DNA of 64,000 nt from Microbulbifer flavimaris (GCF_001641755.2 NZ_LRFG02000002.1:434001-498000); one strand, 5' to 3'. Positions 51,114-60,993 are shown, counted from the first letter of the stretch. The notes: generated by a model from the sequence alone, not told the origin. A program made the numbers and translations.

Positions 51114-53063
51114 TTATGACTCATCAATATCCGGGTGCTCTTTGCGTGTCTTGTTGATCAGGCCACCCAGGCGCAGGGTGTCGATCTCCTGTTCGGACAG
51201 ATCGTGTTTGACCTTGAGCGAATCGCCGGACGCCTTGAGTTTGACCTCCACTGGCTTGCCCGGCTCCAGTTGCCCCACGGGATCGTCAATCTCCAGCTCC
51301 GCATCCTGCTCGATCTTGTCGTAATCCGCCGTATCGTCGAATAGCAGCGGCAGCACACCAAAATTAATCAGATTGCGGCGGTGGATGCGCGCCATGCTCT
51401 TGGCGATCACGCAACGCACGCCGAGAAAGCGCGGGGCGATGGCGGCGTGCTCGCGACTGGAACCCTGGCCGTAATTATCACCCCCCACCACAAAGCAGTC
51501 GCCGTCCAGGTCCATGGCGCGCTGATAAAACTTTTTGTCGACACGGGAAAAGGTGTAGCGGCTGATCTCGGGAATATTGGAGCGCAGCGGCAGGATTTCG
51601 GCACCGGCGGGCAGGATCTCATCGGTGGACACATTGTCGCCCGCTTTTAGCAGCACCGGGGCAACCAGCTTGTCGGGCAGGCCCTCGAAATCCGGCAGTG
51701 GCTGGATATTCGGCCCCTTGACCAGCTCCACTTCCGTGGGGATTTCCTGTGGCGCCAGCAACAGCGGCCGCATATCCGGCAATGCCTCCGGCTCATCAAA
51801 GGCCGGGTAGTCCATGTCCATATCGCGGGGGTCGGTGATCTCACCCGTCAGCGCACTGGCGGTGGCGGTCTCCGGACTGCACAGATAGACCTCATCCTCC
51901 TCGGTACCGGAGCGGCCGGGGAAATTGCGCGGCACCGTGCGCAGGCTGATACGCCCGCTGGCCGGCGCCTGCCCCATCCCGATACAGCCGCCGCAGCCGG
52001 TCTGGTGCAGGCGCGCGCCGGATTCCAGCAACTTTGCCAGATCGCCGCTGCGGCTGATCTCCTCCAGCATCTGTCGTGAGCTGGGATTGATATCAAAAGA
52101 AACCCGGTCGTCTATCTGTTTCCCCGCCACCATCCGGGCAGGCACGACGAAATCCCGCAAGCCCGGGTTGGCGGAGGAGCCGATGTAACTCTGGTAGATG
52201 GGCTTGCCGGCCACCTCGCTGACCTTCACCACCTTGTCCGGGCTGGAGGGGCAGGCAATCAACGGCTCCAGCGATGACAGGTCGATGGTGTCCTCTTCGT
52301 CGTAAGTGGCGCCCTCGTCTGCGGTCAGCTCGGTAAAATCTTCCTCGCGCTGCTGCTGGCGCAGGAACGCGCGTACCGCTTCATCCGCGGGAAACACACT
52401 GGAAGTGGCGCCCAGCTCCTGCCCCATGTTGGCAATCACGTGGCGATCCATGGCGGTGAGATTGGCGAGCCCCGGGCCGTGATACTCGACGATTTTATTG
52501 ACGCAGCCTTTTACGGTCTGGCGACGCAGCATTTCCAGAATCACATCCTTGGCACTGACCCAGGGTGGCAGCTCGCCCTCGAGGCGCACGCCGAGCACTT
52601 TCGGCATGGTCAATGAGAAGGGCATGCCCGCCATGGCCAGCGCCACCTGCAGGCCGCCGGCGCCGATGGCCAGCATGCCCATGGAGCCCGCCGCGCACGT
52701 GTGGCTGTCGGACCCCAACAGCGTCTTGCCCGGCTTGCCAAAGCAGGACATATGCACCGCATGGCTGATGCCGTTGCCGGGGCGCGAATACCAGATATCC
52801 CACTTGCGACAGGCACTGCGCAGGAAAAGGTGATCGTCGGCGTTCTTGAAATCCGTCTGCAGCAGGTTGTGGTCCACATACTGGGCCGACAGCTCGGTCT
52901 TTACCCGTGGCAGGCCCAGTGCCTCGAACTCCAGCATCACCATGGTGCCGGTGGCATCCTGGGTCAGGGTCTGGTCGATCTTCAGCTCGATCGGGGAGCC
53001 TGGCTCGAGGGACCCGCTCTCCAGGTGCGACTCGATCAGCTTGTGGGCGAGATTCTTGGCCAT
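51114..53063 (-). CDS. Aconitate hydratase (Aquifex-type, single-chain)
   Basis: 649 residues, shorter than AcnA or AcnB (about 850-890) and of the type known as putative aconitase of Aquifex or mitochondrial-like (TIGR01342). Iron-sulfur ligands are expected in LIACPSSPDK and in TGCGGCIGMGQAPA. Substrate-site stretches are GSDSHTCAAGSMGMLAIGAGG, FPGRSGTEEDEVYLCSPETATASALTGEI and FVVGGDNYGQGSSREHAA. It interconverts citrate and isocitrate or acts on a close analogue. It lies 40 bp after the large DUF748-type gene on the same strand, a pairing that may be fortuitous. Confidence 0.88.
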   Translation of the reverse strand: MAKNLAHKLIESHLESGSLEPGSPIELKIDQTLTQDATGTMVMLEFEALGLPRVKTELSAQYVDHNLLQTDFKNADDHLFLRSACRKWDIWYSRPGNGISHAVHMSCFGKPGKTLLGSDSHTCAAGSMGMLAIGAGGLQVALAMAGMPFSLTMPKVLGVRLEGELPPWVSAKDVILEMLRRQTVKGCVNKIVEYHGPGLANLTAMDRHVIANMGQELGATSSVFPADEAVRAFLRQQQREEDFTELTADEGATYDEEDTIDLSSLEPLIACPSSPDKVVKVSEVAGKPIYQSYIGSSANPGLRDFVVPARMVAGKQIDDRVSFDINPSSRQMLEEISRSGDLAKLLESGARLHQTGCGGCIGMGQAPASGRISLRTVPRNFPGRSGTEEDEVYLCSPETATASALTGEITDPRDMDMDYPAFDEPEALPDMRPLLLAPQEIPTEVELVKGPNIQPLPDFEGLPDKLVAPVLLKAGDNVSTDEILPAGAEILPLRSNIPEISRYTFSRVDKKFYQRAMDLDGDCFVVGGDNYGQGSSREHAAIAPRFLGVRCVIAKSMARIHRRNLINFGVLPLLFDDTADYDKIEQDAELEIDDPVGQLEPGKPVEVKLKASGDSLKVKHDLSEQEIDTLRLGGLINKTRKEHPDIDES

Positions 53064-53103
53064 GGAACTGGCTCCTTGAGTTGGAAAATTGTGAAAGGGC
53101 GGC

Positions 53104-56100
53104 TCACCGGGAAAACTCTACCCGGGGCAGCTCGAAATCACTGCCGTCGTAGTCCGGTGCGCACTGAATAAATTCATCTGCCGAAACACCGCGGTCCAGC
53201 AGGTAGCGCTCTACCTGCCGACTGCGCCTTTGCGCCAGCTTCTGTAGCTCGTCATGAATCTCTACGGGCGGTTCGCGGTAAAAGTTTTCCCGCACCCTGC
53301 GACTGCCATTCATGCCCGGCGTACTGTCCGGGTAGAGCGTCATCCAGTCGCGGGCATTGGCAATACCACAAATGCCCGGGCGCGCCTCCGGCTTTTCCTC
53401 CAGGGTCTCCACGACTTCGTCGAGGTGCTGGCGCGCGATGGCACTCAGCTCGACGCTACCCGGCGAAAATTCGACGGTGTCGAGAAACACCAGTGTCCTG
53501 AACCGGGTCCATGCCCGGCTCGCCAGTGTGTAGAAGCCAACCGGACTGAAGTAACTGAACAGCGCCTCCAGGATCGCCTGTTGCAGCAGGTCGCTGAAAA
53601 TGTAGCTGAAAGAAAATTCCGGGTCGTACAGGTCACCGCTGACCGGCATTTTGAAGTTCACATTCCGCTTGGCATCCTCCATGACCAGCAGGGCAATATC
53701 GAGCGGGATCATCGGCTGTTCCACCGGCAGTTGATCGCTCTCTCGTACGCGGCGCAGGCGGATTTTGTTCAGGCGCATATGTGCCAGCGCATCCACGTCG
53801 TTGGCACGCACTTCAATATTCACGCGGGCGTCCAGCTGTCCCTGCAGGATCTTGTAACCGAGCAGGTTGGCGATATAAGGCTGTGCCGGAATCAGGTTGG
53901 CATTGGCTACGTAACCGAGAAGAGTCGCATCCCACTTCTCGATATCCAGGTAATCCAGCTCACCGGCCAGGTGCATTTCACCAAAACCGCCGGGGCGCGC
54001 GCCGAGGAGGATTTCTGCCGGAGGGTCCTCCGGATAATTACTGGCGCCGCGCAGCAAGACATTGACGTGCCGAATCGGCAGCTTTGCGCGCATGAGCCCC
54101 TGCCGGTCGAGCCAGGTAAAGCGGCCGCGATCCACATACATCTCGCCCAGCCGGTAGCGGAATGGCGTGCGCTCACTGGCTGCCCTGCCTGCTTCTTCAG
54201 CTGCCTCGGCCACGGGCTCGCCGATCAGGTCCGCAAGCCCTTGCTCCATGGAGATATTGCCCTGGTCGTCGCGGGCGAGAATGATGCGCGGCTTGGTGAA
54301 AAAAGCGCGCGGCACTTCGAGTTGCTGTTGCGCCAGGTCGAAGAAAACATCCTGTAACACCGCGTCACCGCTCTGTACCTGCCAGGCATGGAGCTTGTAT
54401 TCCGGCGCATTTTCGGCGCGGCCCAGCAGGCCGAAATCCTGCATAAACAATTCCGTCAACGCGAAACGTCCGCCCTCCGCGGTGAACTGATGGAGCAGGG
54501 CCGAATCGGCACGCAGCAGGCGCTTGCCGTCTCCGCTCAGCAGCTGTAAGTCGGACAGTTGCAGCCGCGACAGCTCCAGCTGGTTGCGCCCCGTGTCGAC
54601 CGTGCCGCTGGCATCGACGCTCTCCAGCATCAGGCAGTGATCGAGTCGCTGCACGTATCCCGCGGGCAGGCAGCCGGCAGCGCCCTCGACAGAAAAACCG
54701 CTGAAGGCAACGCGCCCGGCCCCGAAGGCGAGCCGCTCCACTGAGGCCTGCTTCAACTGCAACAGTTCCGCCGGCAGGCCGTCGGGGAAACCCTGCTGCC
54801 GCAGGCGCACCCCATCGATGGACAGCCCCACCAGTTCTGTCACCGTGCCGCTCTCGGTCTGGCGCCGCTCGATGCCCTGCAGTTCCACCCGACCGAACTC
54901 GTAACAGGGCGAGAGACGGTTACCCGCAAGCCAGGCCGCAGGCAGGCAACCACTGATCTCTGCCAGCTCGCCAACGGCGCGCTCCATGCCCGTCTGGGTG
55001 CCGGGCTGGCGATAGACGGGTTCGCGCAGGCTGACTGAAGCGGCGGCCGCACCAGTGCTGTCGGTGCCGAACCCGAGCCCGCTGAGACGAATGGCACCAC
55101 TGACGGAGAAGGGGCGGCTAAATGAGAGCACCTCGGCACCCGGCAGCGCCAGCTCGCGCAGGAACAGGCAATTCTTCCCCCCTCCACTGCCAGGCCGGCA
55201 GGCGCGAATTCCGCGCAGGGCGAAGTCGGTCACCCCGACAGTGGTGCCGCCGTCCCAGCGCAGTTGCTGCCAGCCGAGACTGTCGAAAGACAGGACAGGA
55301 TTTTCTGCACCGCCCAGTGACAGCGGTGCCGAATCCAGGGCCGCCAGCTGCACTTCGGGATCCCCTTCACCGAAGGTGACGCGACTGCCCGCTGCCAGCT
55401 GCAGCCAGCGCCAGGTGAGGCAACCCCCACCGGACTTGCCCGGCAGGACCTCTGCGAGACCGCAGGCCTCGATACCCTCCAGCCTCAGAGTGCCGAGCTG
55501 GACGGTATCCGAGGTGAAGGCGAGTGCATCCAGGGCCAGATCATCGATCTGCCACAGTGGATCCGTGCCAGGCGCAGGAAGAAAACGGATCGGCCCGGCG
55601 GCCAGGTTATTGGCACCTGCTGCGCTATTGAGGTCCCGCAGATCCAGGCAGCGGGGTATGGCAACGCCGCCCGCTTTGATCGACGCTTCCGGCGGCAGGC
55701 AGGCGCTCAGCTGCGCCAGCTCCAGTCCGCCCAGTTCCAGCACATCGGCGGCCGCAGGCGGACCGGGCCAGTCCACCTGCAGTCGATCTGAGGAAAATCC
55801 GCGCAGGTCCAGGGCCAGTCTGTCCCCGAGGCCTGTCAACTGCAGCCGCTGCAGGTCGGTGCCATCCAGGTTCGCCGCCAGGCGCCGCTCGGACAGGGTA
55901 AATCGCGCCTCGGCTCCGAGCTGCAGCGCCACCACGTCGATACACCGGACCGACATCGGTGACACCAGGGAGCCGCCCGGCAGGCAACCATCGAGGGTTT
56001 GCAGGGCGAAGTCCGGCAGCGAGAGTTGCAGGCGGCGCCCACCGCTCCCCACCCGCATTTGCCCATCCGGTAACGAGAGCTGCTCCACCAGCAACAGGGA

Positions 56101-58371
56101 TTCGCCATCAGCGGTGGCAGCTTCGGCCCGCTCCAAGGCCAGGGCGCGCGCCCGTAAACCCAGCCCCCCCTGCCATGCCAGGCGCAGCGGCTCATCGATT
56201 GCCAGCCCGCGCAGATCGAAACAGGTGGGCAGGGACTCCGGCTGGCGGAAGAGCAGTTGCGCCCAGCTGTCCGGCAGACAGCCATCCAGTTGTTGCAGTG
56301 CGGCACTGGATAAGTGCAGATTCGGATCCGTGAGGTCGGGGAGCGCTGCGGTGCCTGTAGCAACAACGTCGCGATTTTTCTGCTGCTGTTCTCCCCGGCT
56401 CTCTCCATCCTTTCTAACCTCTCGACCATTTCCTTCGAGCAACCGACCTTTTTCCAGGCCCTCGTCATCCAGAAACTCCTCGCTGTTGTTGCCAGACGCG
56501 ATCAAATCATTGCTCCCGGGATCAGTGGCGCTGGCGTCGGCAGAGGCCCAGGAAATACCGCCACCCACTTTCGGGCGCAGGAAACCATTGCCCACCGCCA
56601 GTTGCTGCAGTAGCAGTCCATCGCTGCCACCGCGGCGATCTCCCAACAGCAGGCGCTGCAGCTGTAGATCACCGAAAATCAGGTACCCGTCTTCGCCCCC
56701 CGCCCAGGCAAAAGTGCCCTGCCCGGTGAGGCTCTGCAGCTCTGTACACAGGGGGCGCAGCCGGTCCGGCAACAGGGTGTCCGGCACACAGCCCTGCAGG
56801 GAGAGAAGTTCCGGGTCCCGGACCAGCAGCGGCTCCGCCATGGAGCCGGATCCGCCGAGGGCCCGCAACTGTTGCCAGCGCAGCTGTCGCAATTGCAGCG
56901 GCTCCTGCCCCTCGCGCGCCAGGTGAAACTGGCCAACAGTCAGCGGACCACTGGCGACACCCCAGGGCAGCGACTGACGGCTGTCGGCAAATTGCACCTG
57001 CAATTCCTCCTCGCCGCGCAGGCCCGCCAGGCGCACACAGTGATCCGGTACCTGCCAGAGAGCACCCGGCACGCAACCGGAGCCGCTCTCCATCTGCAGG
57101 CGTGAGACGGTCAACCGGCGATCCCGATAACCCAGTGCCGCCAACCGGATATCGTGCAGGGTCAGCGGGTTGCGGATCTGCCCGGCCAAGTCCAGCAGTT
57201 GCGTCTGCTGCAGGCGACCGGAGCCCACCTCCACCGCCATGCCATCAGTCCACTCAAATGTCACTGGATCCGGCAGGCCCACACTGCCAGCGCGCAGGCA
57301 TAGATGGTGTTCGGTATCGCGCAGACCCGGTGGGCACCAGTCGAACCCCGAGGCGCCGGCTTCCGCCCAGCGCAGGGATTTCTCCCGGCGGCTGAAGTGG
57401 GCTTCTTTCAAGGCAATGGTTTCCGCTCGCCAGTTCTGCCAGCGGCGGTTGGCATAGCGCAGCTGCACTGCCTGGCCCTGCCCCCGCTGCCAGCCGACCT
57501 CCGCCTCGGCACCAAAGGCGGCCACCACGTCGCCGGCCAGATTCAGTCGGCGGGCAGTGGCACAGTGGCCAACCACCCGCCCCAGAGCGGGAATCGCCTC
57601 ACCCCAGCGTGCGGGCAGGCAACTGCCAAAGCGACGCACTACCAGCTCGTCGGTGGTGATGCGATTTCCCGGGCGGGCAAACAGCCCCTCTTCCAGGGCC
57701 AGTTTGACGATCACCGTGTGGTCCCGCTCGCCGCCCTCGGGCCGCACCAGCAGATTGCGAATATCCAGCTGCCCGGCGCCCACCTGCAGTTGCAGGGGCT
57801 CGTTGCCGGTACGCTCTAACGACAGAAACCAGTCGCGGGTGTGTAGTTCAGCAAAGCGCAGGCAGCTTGGCTTCTGCCACGCGGGTCGGGCCAGGTAACA
57901 GAGCCGACTGTCGCGAATATGCAGGCGGCCGATGCCGAGCCACAGGTCCCGGTCGCGGCGCTCGCCTCCGGCCCCCAGCGCCCAACCTGCCACCTCCCAG
58001 CGCCGCCCTGCGTCCGTGATGGTGGACGCCAGATCCATATCGACGCCAACCAGCTCCGCCTGTTGCAGCCGCAAGCGACCGCGGAGTAGGTCCAGCCAGC
58101 CGTAGTCCAGCACCAGCTCCTCCGCGTCCAGCCCGCGTCCCTCACTGTTCTGTACCCGCACATTTCGAAGCTCCAGCGCGAGGCGCGGGATCGAGAACCA
58201 GAGCCGGCCGATTTCTGCTTCAAGCCCGCGCTGCTGCAATTCCCGCTCTAGCCGGACGTGCAGCCACGCGGACAACACGAGAGAGAGCGCACCAACAGAC
58301 AAGACGATGCCCAGCAACCACCACATCAGGCGGTTGGAGGAAGCGCTGGATCCGTCGGACAATTTGGGCAT
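53104..58371 (-). CDS. Giant AsmA/DUF748-type envelope protein with repeated cysteine pairs
   Basis: 1755 residues from ATG at 58369-58371 (GTG at 58407 is an alternative; no ribosome site decides). A single N-terminal helix (LMWWLLGIVLSVGALSLVLSAWL) anchors it in the inner membrane; the rest is periplasmic. The C-terminal ~400 residues are DUF748/AsmA-like (ILLGARPGGFGEMHLAGEL, LDIALLVMEDAKRNVNFKMP, SGDLYDPEFSFSYIFSDLL) with an OmpA-like tail. Residues ~158-1246 hold twelve Cys pairs, at 158/170, 251/270, 346/358, 433/445, 528/542, 698/717, 796/810, 891/908, 970/984, 1058/1068, 1142/1156 and 1234/1246, most as GC[LV]P...C. A Cys-free polar insert sits where a pair near 615 would fall. Lipid handling is a family-based guess. 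Confidence 0.8.
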   Translation of the reverse strand: MPKLSDGSSASSNRLMWWLLGIVLSVGALSLVLSAWLHVRLERELQQRGLEAEIGRLWFSIPRLALELRNVRVQNSEGRGLDAEELVLDYGWLDLLRGRLRLQQAELVGVDMDLASTITDAGRRWEVAGWALGAGGERRDRDLWLGIGRLHIRDSRLCYLARPAWQKPSCLRFAELHTRDWFLSLERTGNEPLQLQVGAGQLDIRNLLVRPEGGERDHTVIVKLALEEGLFARPGNRITTDELVVRRFGSCLPARWGEAIPALGRVVGHCATARRLNLAGDVVAAFGAEAEVGWQRGQGQAVQLRYANRRWQNWRAETIALKEAHFSRREKSLRWAEAGASGFDWCPPGLRDTEHHLCLRAGSVGLPDPVTFEWTDGMAVEVGSGRLQQTQLLDLAGQIRNPLTLHDIRLAALGYRDRRLTVSRLQMESGSGCVPGALWQVPDHCVRLAGLRGEEELQVQFADSRQSLPWGVASGPLTVGQFHLAREGQEPLQLRQLRWQQLRALGGSGSMAEPLLVRDPELLSLQGCVPDTLLPDRLRPLCTELQSLTGQGTFAWAGGEDGYLIFGDLQLQRLLLGDRRGGSDGLLLQQLAVGNGFLRPKVGGGISWASADASATDPGSNDLIASGNNSEEFLDDEGLEKGRLLEGNGREVRKDGESRGEQQQKNRDVVATGTAALPDLTDPNLHLSSAALQQLDGCLPDSWAQLLFRQPESLPTCFDLRGLAIDEPLRLAWQGGLGLRARALALERAEAATADGESLLLVEQLSLPDGQMRVGSGGRRLQLSLPDFALQTLDGCLPGGSLVSPMSVRCIDVVALQLGAEARFTLSERRLAANLDGTDLQRLQLTGLGDRLALDLRGFSSDRLQVDWPGPPAAADVLELGGLELAQLSACLPPEASIKAGGVAIPRCLDLRDLNSAAGANNLAAGPIRFLPAPGTDPLWQIDDLALDALAFTSDTVQLGTLRLEGIEACGLAEVLPGKSGGGCLTWRWLQLAAGSRVTFGEGDPEVQLAALDSAPLSLGGAENPVLSFDSLGWQQLRWDGGTTVGVTDFALRGIRACRPGSGGGKNCLFLRELALPGAEVLSFSRPFSVSGAIRLSGLGFGTDSTGAAAASVSLREPVYRQPGTQTGMERAVGELAEISGCLPAAWLAGNRLSPCYEFGRVELQGIERRQTESGTVTELVGLSIDGVRLRQQGFPDGLPAELLQLKQASVERLAFGAGRVAFSGFSVEGAAGCLPAGYVQRLDHCLMLESVDASGTVDTGRNQLELSRLQLSDLQLLSGDGKRLLRADSALLHQFTAEGGRFALTELFMQDFGLLGRAENAPEYKLHAWQVQSGDAVLQDVFFDLAQQQLEVPRAFFTKPRIILARDDQGNISMEQGLADLIGEPVAEAAEEAGRAASERTPFRYRLGEMYVDRGRFTWLDRQGLMRAKLPIRHVNVLLRGASNYPEDPPAEILLGARPGGFGEMHLAGELDYLDIEKWDATLLGYVANANLIPAQPYIANLLGYKILQGQLDARVNIEVRANDVDALAHMRLNKIRLRRVRESDQLPVEQPMIPLDIALLVMEDAKRNVNFKMPVSGDLYDPEFSFSYIFSDLLQQAILEALFSYFSPVGFYTLASRAWTRFRTLVFLDTVEFSPGSVELSAIARQHLDEVVETLEEKPEARPGICGIANARDWMTLYPDSTPGMNGSRRVRENFYREPPVEIHDELQKLAQRRSRQVERYLLDRGVSADEFIQCAPDYDGSDFELPRVEFSR

Positions 58372-58599
58372 GGAGTCAGATTGTCGGCTTGCCGTGAATG
58401 GGCGCACCGTTTTTGCCGGCGGTCTTCAGGCACTCAGGGCAATGCTGGAAGCCTGACGCTGAAATTTACCGGGCAGCAGTCGGGTGCATTTATGCCCCGT
58501 AAGTAAAGACCAGCACCGGTGACTTTAGGTATGCTCTTCCGCCTCAGTTCACCCGCGGGTCGGCAGCGACGCGGGTCCAAGGAATCCGGCGCGAGAAGC

Positions 58600-60858
58600 A
58601 TGCAGCAATACCCCCATTATCAGGATCTGGTCCTTGTCGGCGGCGGACACGCCCACGCCATCGTTCTGCAGATGTGGGCCATGCGCCCACTGCACGGCGT
58701 GCGGCTGACGCTGGTGTCGCCGCAATCCCAGACCGCTTACTCCGGCATGCTGCCGGGCATGGTGGCCGGCCATTATGATCACGACGACGCCCATATCGAT
58801 CTGGCGCGCCTGTGCCGCGCCGCCGGCGCCCGCTTTATTCGCGCCCGGGTGGAGGCCATCGACCCGGAGCTGCGCACCATCACCATGCCCGGGCGTCCCG
58901 ACCTGGAATTCGACCTGCTCTCCATCGATGTGGGCTCTGCACCCGCGCAGAAGATACCCGGGGCGGACAAGGCCACCCCCATCAAGCCGGTGGACGCTTT
59001 CTGGGGACAGTGGCAGCAATTGCAAAAAGAGATCGGCACGTCGAAAAAAACACTGGCAATTGGCGTGGTGGGCGGCGGCGCCGGCGGCTGCGAGCTATCC
59101 ATGGCAGTGGCGCATGCGCTGCGTGAACCCATTGGCGACGGCAGGGTTTCGGTGCACCTGGTCACCCGCGGCGAGCAGGTGCCCGAACAGTTTCCGCCCA
59201 TGGCACAGGCCCTGGTGGCAAAGGAGATGCAGCGGCTGCAGATCCAGGTGCACGAAAACTGGAGTGTGGCTGCCATCGAAACCGATGGCGTTCGCGCCAG
59301 CGATGACCGCTTCCTGCCACTGGACAGCGTGATGCTGTGCACCGGTACCGGCGCCCCCGGCTGGCTTGCCGACAGCGGCCTCGAGAGGGACCAGGCCGGC
59401 TTCCTGCGGGTAGACAATACACTGCGCGCCCCTGGCCACGGGCACATCTTCGCCGCCGGCGATGTGGCCAGCTTTGCCGACCGGCCCTTGCCGAAAGCCG
59501 GCGTCTACGCAGTGCGGCAGGGGCCGATCCTGTTTCACAACCTGCGCGCCACGCTGACCGGAAAACCCCTGCGCCCGTTCCGGCCGCAGCGGGACTTCCT
59601 GCGCCTGCTGTCCTGCGGCAGCCGCCGCGCCGTGGCAGTGCGCAACGGCCTGGCCCTGGCCGGCGGTGCCCTGTGGCAGTGGAAAGACCACATCGATCGC
59701 AAATTCATGGACCGATTCAGCGAGCTGCCACTGGAAATGGAGAGCAGCCGATCAGGTTCCGACGAAGTCATCAGCGAGCGGGACGGCCAACACCTGGCGC
59801 CCATGCGGTGCAACGGCTGCGGGGCCAAGGTCGGCGCCGACGCCCTCTCCCGCGCGCTGGCATCCCTGCCACCGCAGCAGTCGCCCCTGCTCCACCGCGG
59901 TATCGGCGACGACGCGGCAGTGATGCAAGTACCAGCGGGCGAGCTGCTGGTGCAGAGTACGGACCAGTTGCGCGCACCGGTGGACGACCCCTGGTTGTTC
60001 GGCCGCCTGGCGACTCTGCACGCCCTGTCGGACCTGTTCGCCATGCACGCCCGGCCGGCGACGGCGCAGACGCTGGTGACCCTGCCGCTGGCCGCGGAGG
60101 CACTGACCCGCCGCGACCTGCACCAGCTGCTGGCCGGCGCAGTGCTCGAACTCAACCGCCACGGCTGTGTGCTCGGTGGCGGACACACTTCCGAGGGCAC
60201 AGAGTTTCAGCTGGGGCTGTCCGTCAATGGCTTCGCCCCCGAAGAGCAGCTGCTGGAGAAAACCGGCGCGCAACCCGGTGACTGCCTGATTCTGTGCAAG
60301 CCTCTCGGTATCGGCGCCATCCTTGCTGCCGAGGGCCAGGGTAAGGCGCACCCGAACTGGGTCGAGGCCGTGCACGCAACCATGCTGCAGAGCAATGCGA
60401 GCGCCGCCGAAATCCTGGCCCGGCACAGTGCCCGTACGCTGACGGATATCACCGGCTTTGGGCTGCTCGGGCACCTGCTGGAAACCCTCGGTGGAGAAAC
60501 CCCACTGGGCTGCACCCTTTATGTGGATGCCCTGCCGCTGCTGCCGGGCGCGCAAACCTGTGCCCGCGAGGGCTGGCTGTCCAGCCTGCAGCCGCAAAAC
60601 GCCCGCGCCCTCGCCCAGGTGGCCAACCCCGCCCCGTGGCAAGAGGGCCCCCGCTGGCCACTGCTGGTGGATCCGCAGACCTGCGGCGGCCTGCTGGGCT
60701 CGGTGCCCGTGGAGCGGGCCAGGGCGTGCGTTCAGGCATTGCACGAAGCCGGTTACTCTCAGGCCGCGGTGATCGGGGAAGTGGCGTCAGTGACACGGGA
60801 AGAGCGCGGCACACCAGTGCATCTCGCCGCCACAAATCCGCAGAAAAACTGCGGGTAA
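58600..60858 (+). CDS. selD: NDH-2-like oxidoreductase fused to selenide, water dikinase (SelD)
   Basis: 752 residues. The first ~370 are a pyridine-nucleotide-disulfide oxidoreductase: LVLVGGGHAHAIVL (FAD), IGVVGGGAGGCELSMAVA (NAD) and HIFAAGDVASF. The rest is SelD: CNGCGAKVGADAL with the active Cys404/Cys407 region and nucleophilic Lys, IGDDAAV, STDQLRAPVDDPWLFGRLATLHALSDLFAM, GGHTSEGTEFQLGLSVNG and ITGFGLLGHLLE. SelD makes selenophosphate for selenocysteine or selenouridine. The fusion is known from cyanobacteria and some proteobacteria. ATG at 58600 starts just before the FAD motif. No selA, selB or selU/mnmH is in the window. Confidence 0.92.
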   Translation: MQQYPHYQDLVLVGGGHAHAIVLQMWAMRPLHGVRLTLVSPQSQTAYSGMLPGMVAGHYDHDDAHIDLARLCRAAGARFIRARVEAIDPELRTITMPGRPDLEFDLLSIDVGSAPAQKIPGADKATPIKPVDAFWGQWQQLQKEIGTSKKTLAIGVVGGGAGGCELSMAVAHALREPIGDGRVSVHLVTRGEQVPEQFPPMAQALVAKEMQRLQIQVHENWSVAAIETDGVRASDDRFLPLDSVMLCTGTGAPGWLADSGLERDQAGFLRVDNTLRAPGHGHIFAAGDVASFADRPLPKAGVYAVRQGPILFHNLRATLTGKPLRPFRPQRDFLRLLSCGSRRAVAVRNGLALAGGALWQWKDHIDRKFMDRFSELPLEMESSRSGSDEVISERDGQHLAPMRCNGCGAKVGADALSRALASLPPQQSPLLHRGIGDDAAVMQVPAGELLVQSTDQLRAPVDDPWLFGRLATLHALSDLFAMHARPATAQTLVTLPLAAEALTRRDLHQLLAGAVLELNRHGCVLGGGHTSEGTEFQLGLSVNGFAPEEQLLEKTGAQPGDCLILCKPLGIGAILAAEGQGKAHPNWVEAVHATMLQSNASAAEILARHSARTLTDITGFGLLGHLLETLGGETPLGCTLYVDALPLLPGAQTCAREGWLSSLQPQNARALAQVANPAPWQEGPRWPLLVDPQTCGGLLGSVPVERARACVQALHEAGYSQAAVIGEVASVTREERGTPVHLAATNPQKNCG

Positions 60859-60945
60859 ATTGCCATCGGGTGTCACAACGGGGATACTGTGGCGCGAAAC
60901 GCCCGTATAAAAACCGTTACCAAGCGGTAGCGGCGTTATCCTTAA

Positions 60946-60993
60946 GGGCACCTCTGTTAATTCCGAGCTAGCTCTGGATTAACAGAGGTGCCC
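60946..60993. repeat. 48-bp near-perfect palindrome between selD fusion and ndh
   Basis: GGGCACCTCTGTTAAT and its exact reverse complement bracket a 16-base centre that is itself nearly palindromic (CCGAGCTAGCTCTGG). The ends, GGGCACCTCTG, resemble those of IS5-like elements of marine gammaproteobacteria, as I recall them. No U tract follows, so a plain terminator is unlikely; a two-ended insertion relic is one reading. Confidence 0.6.

Noticed and set aside
55055..56926. 623-codon plus-strand frame opposite the DUF748-type gene
   Set aside because: Ser/Arg/Pro-rich low-complexity translation typical of an antisense frame in GC-rich DNA; the opposite strand has the membrane anchor and repeats.
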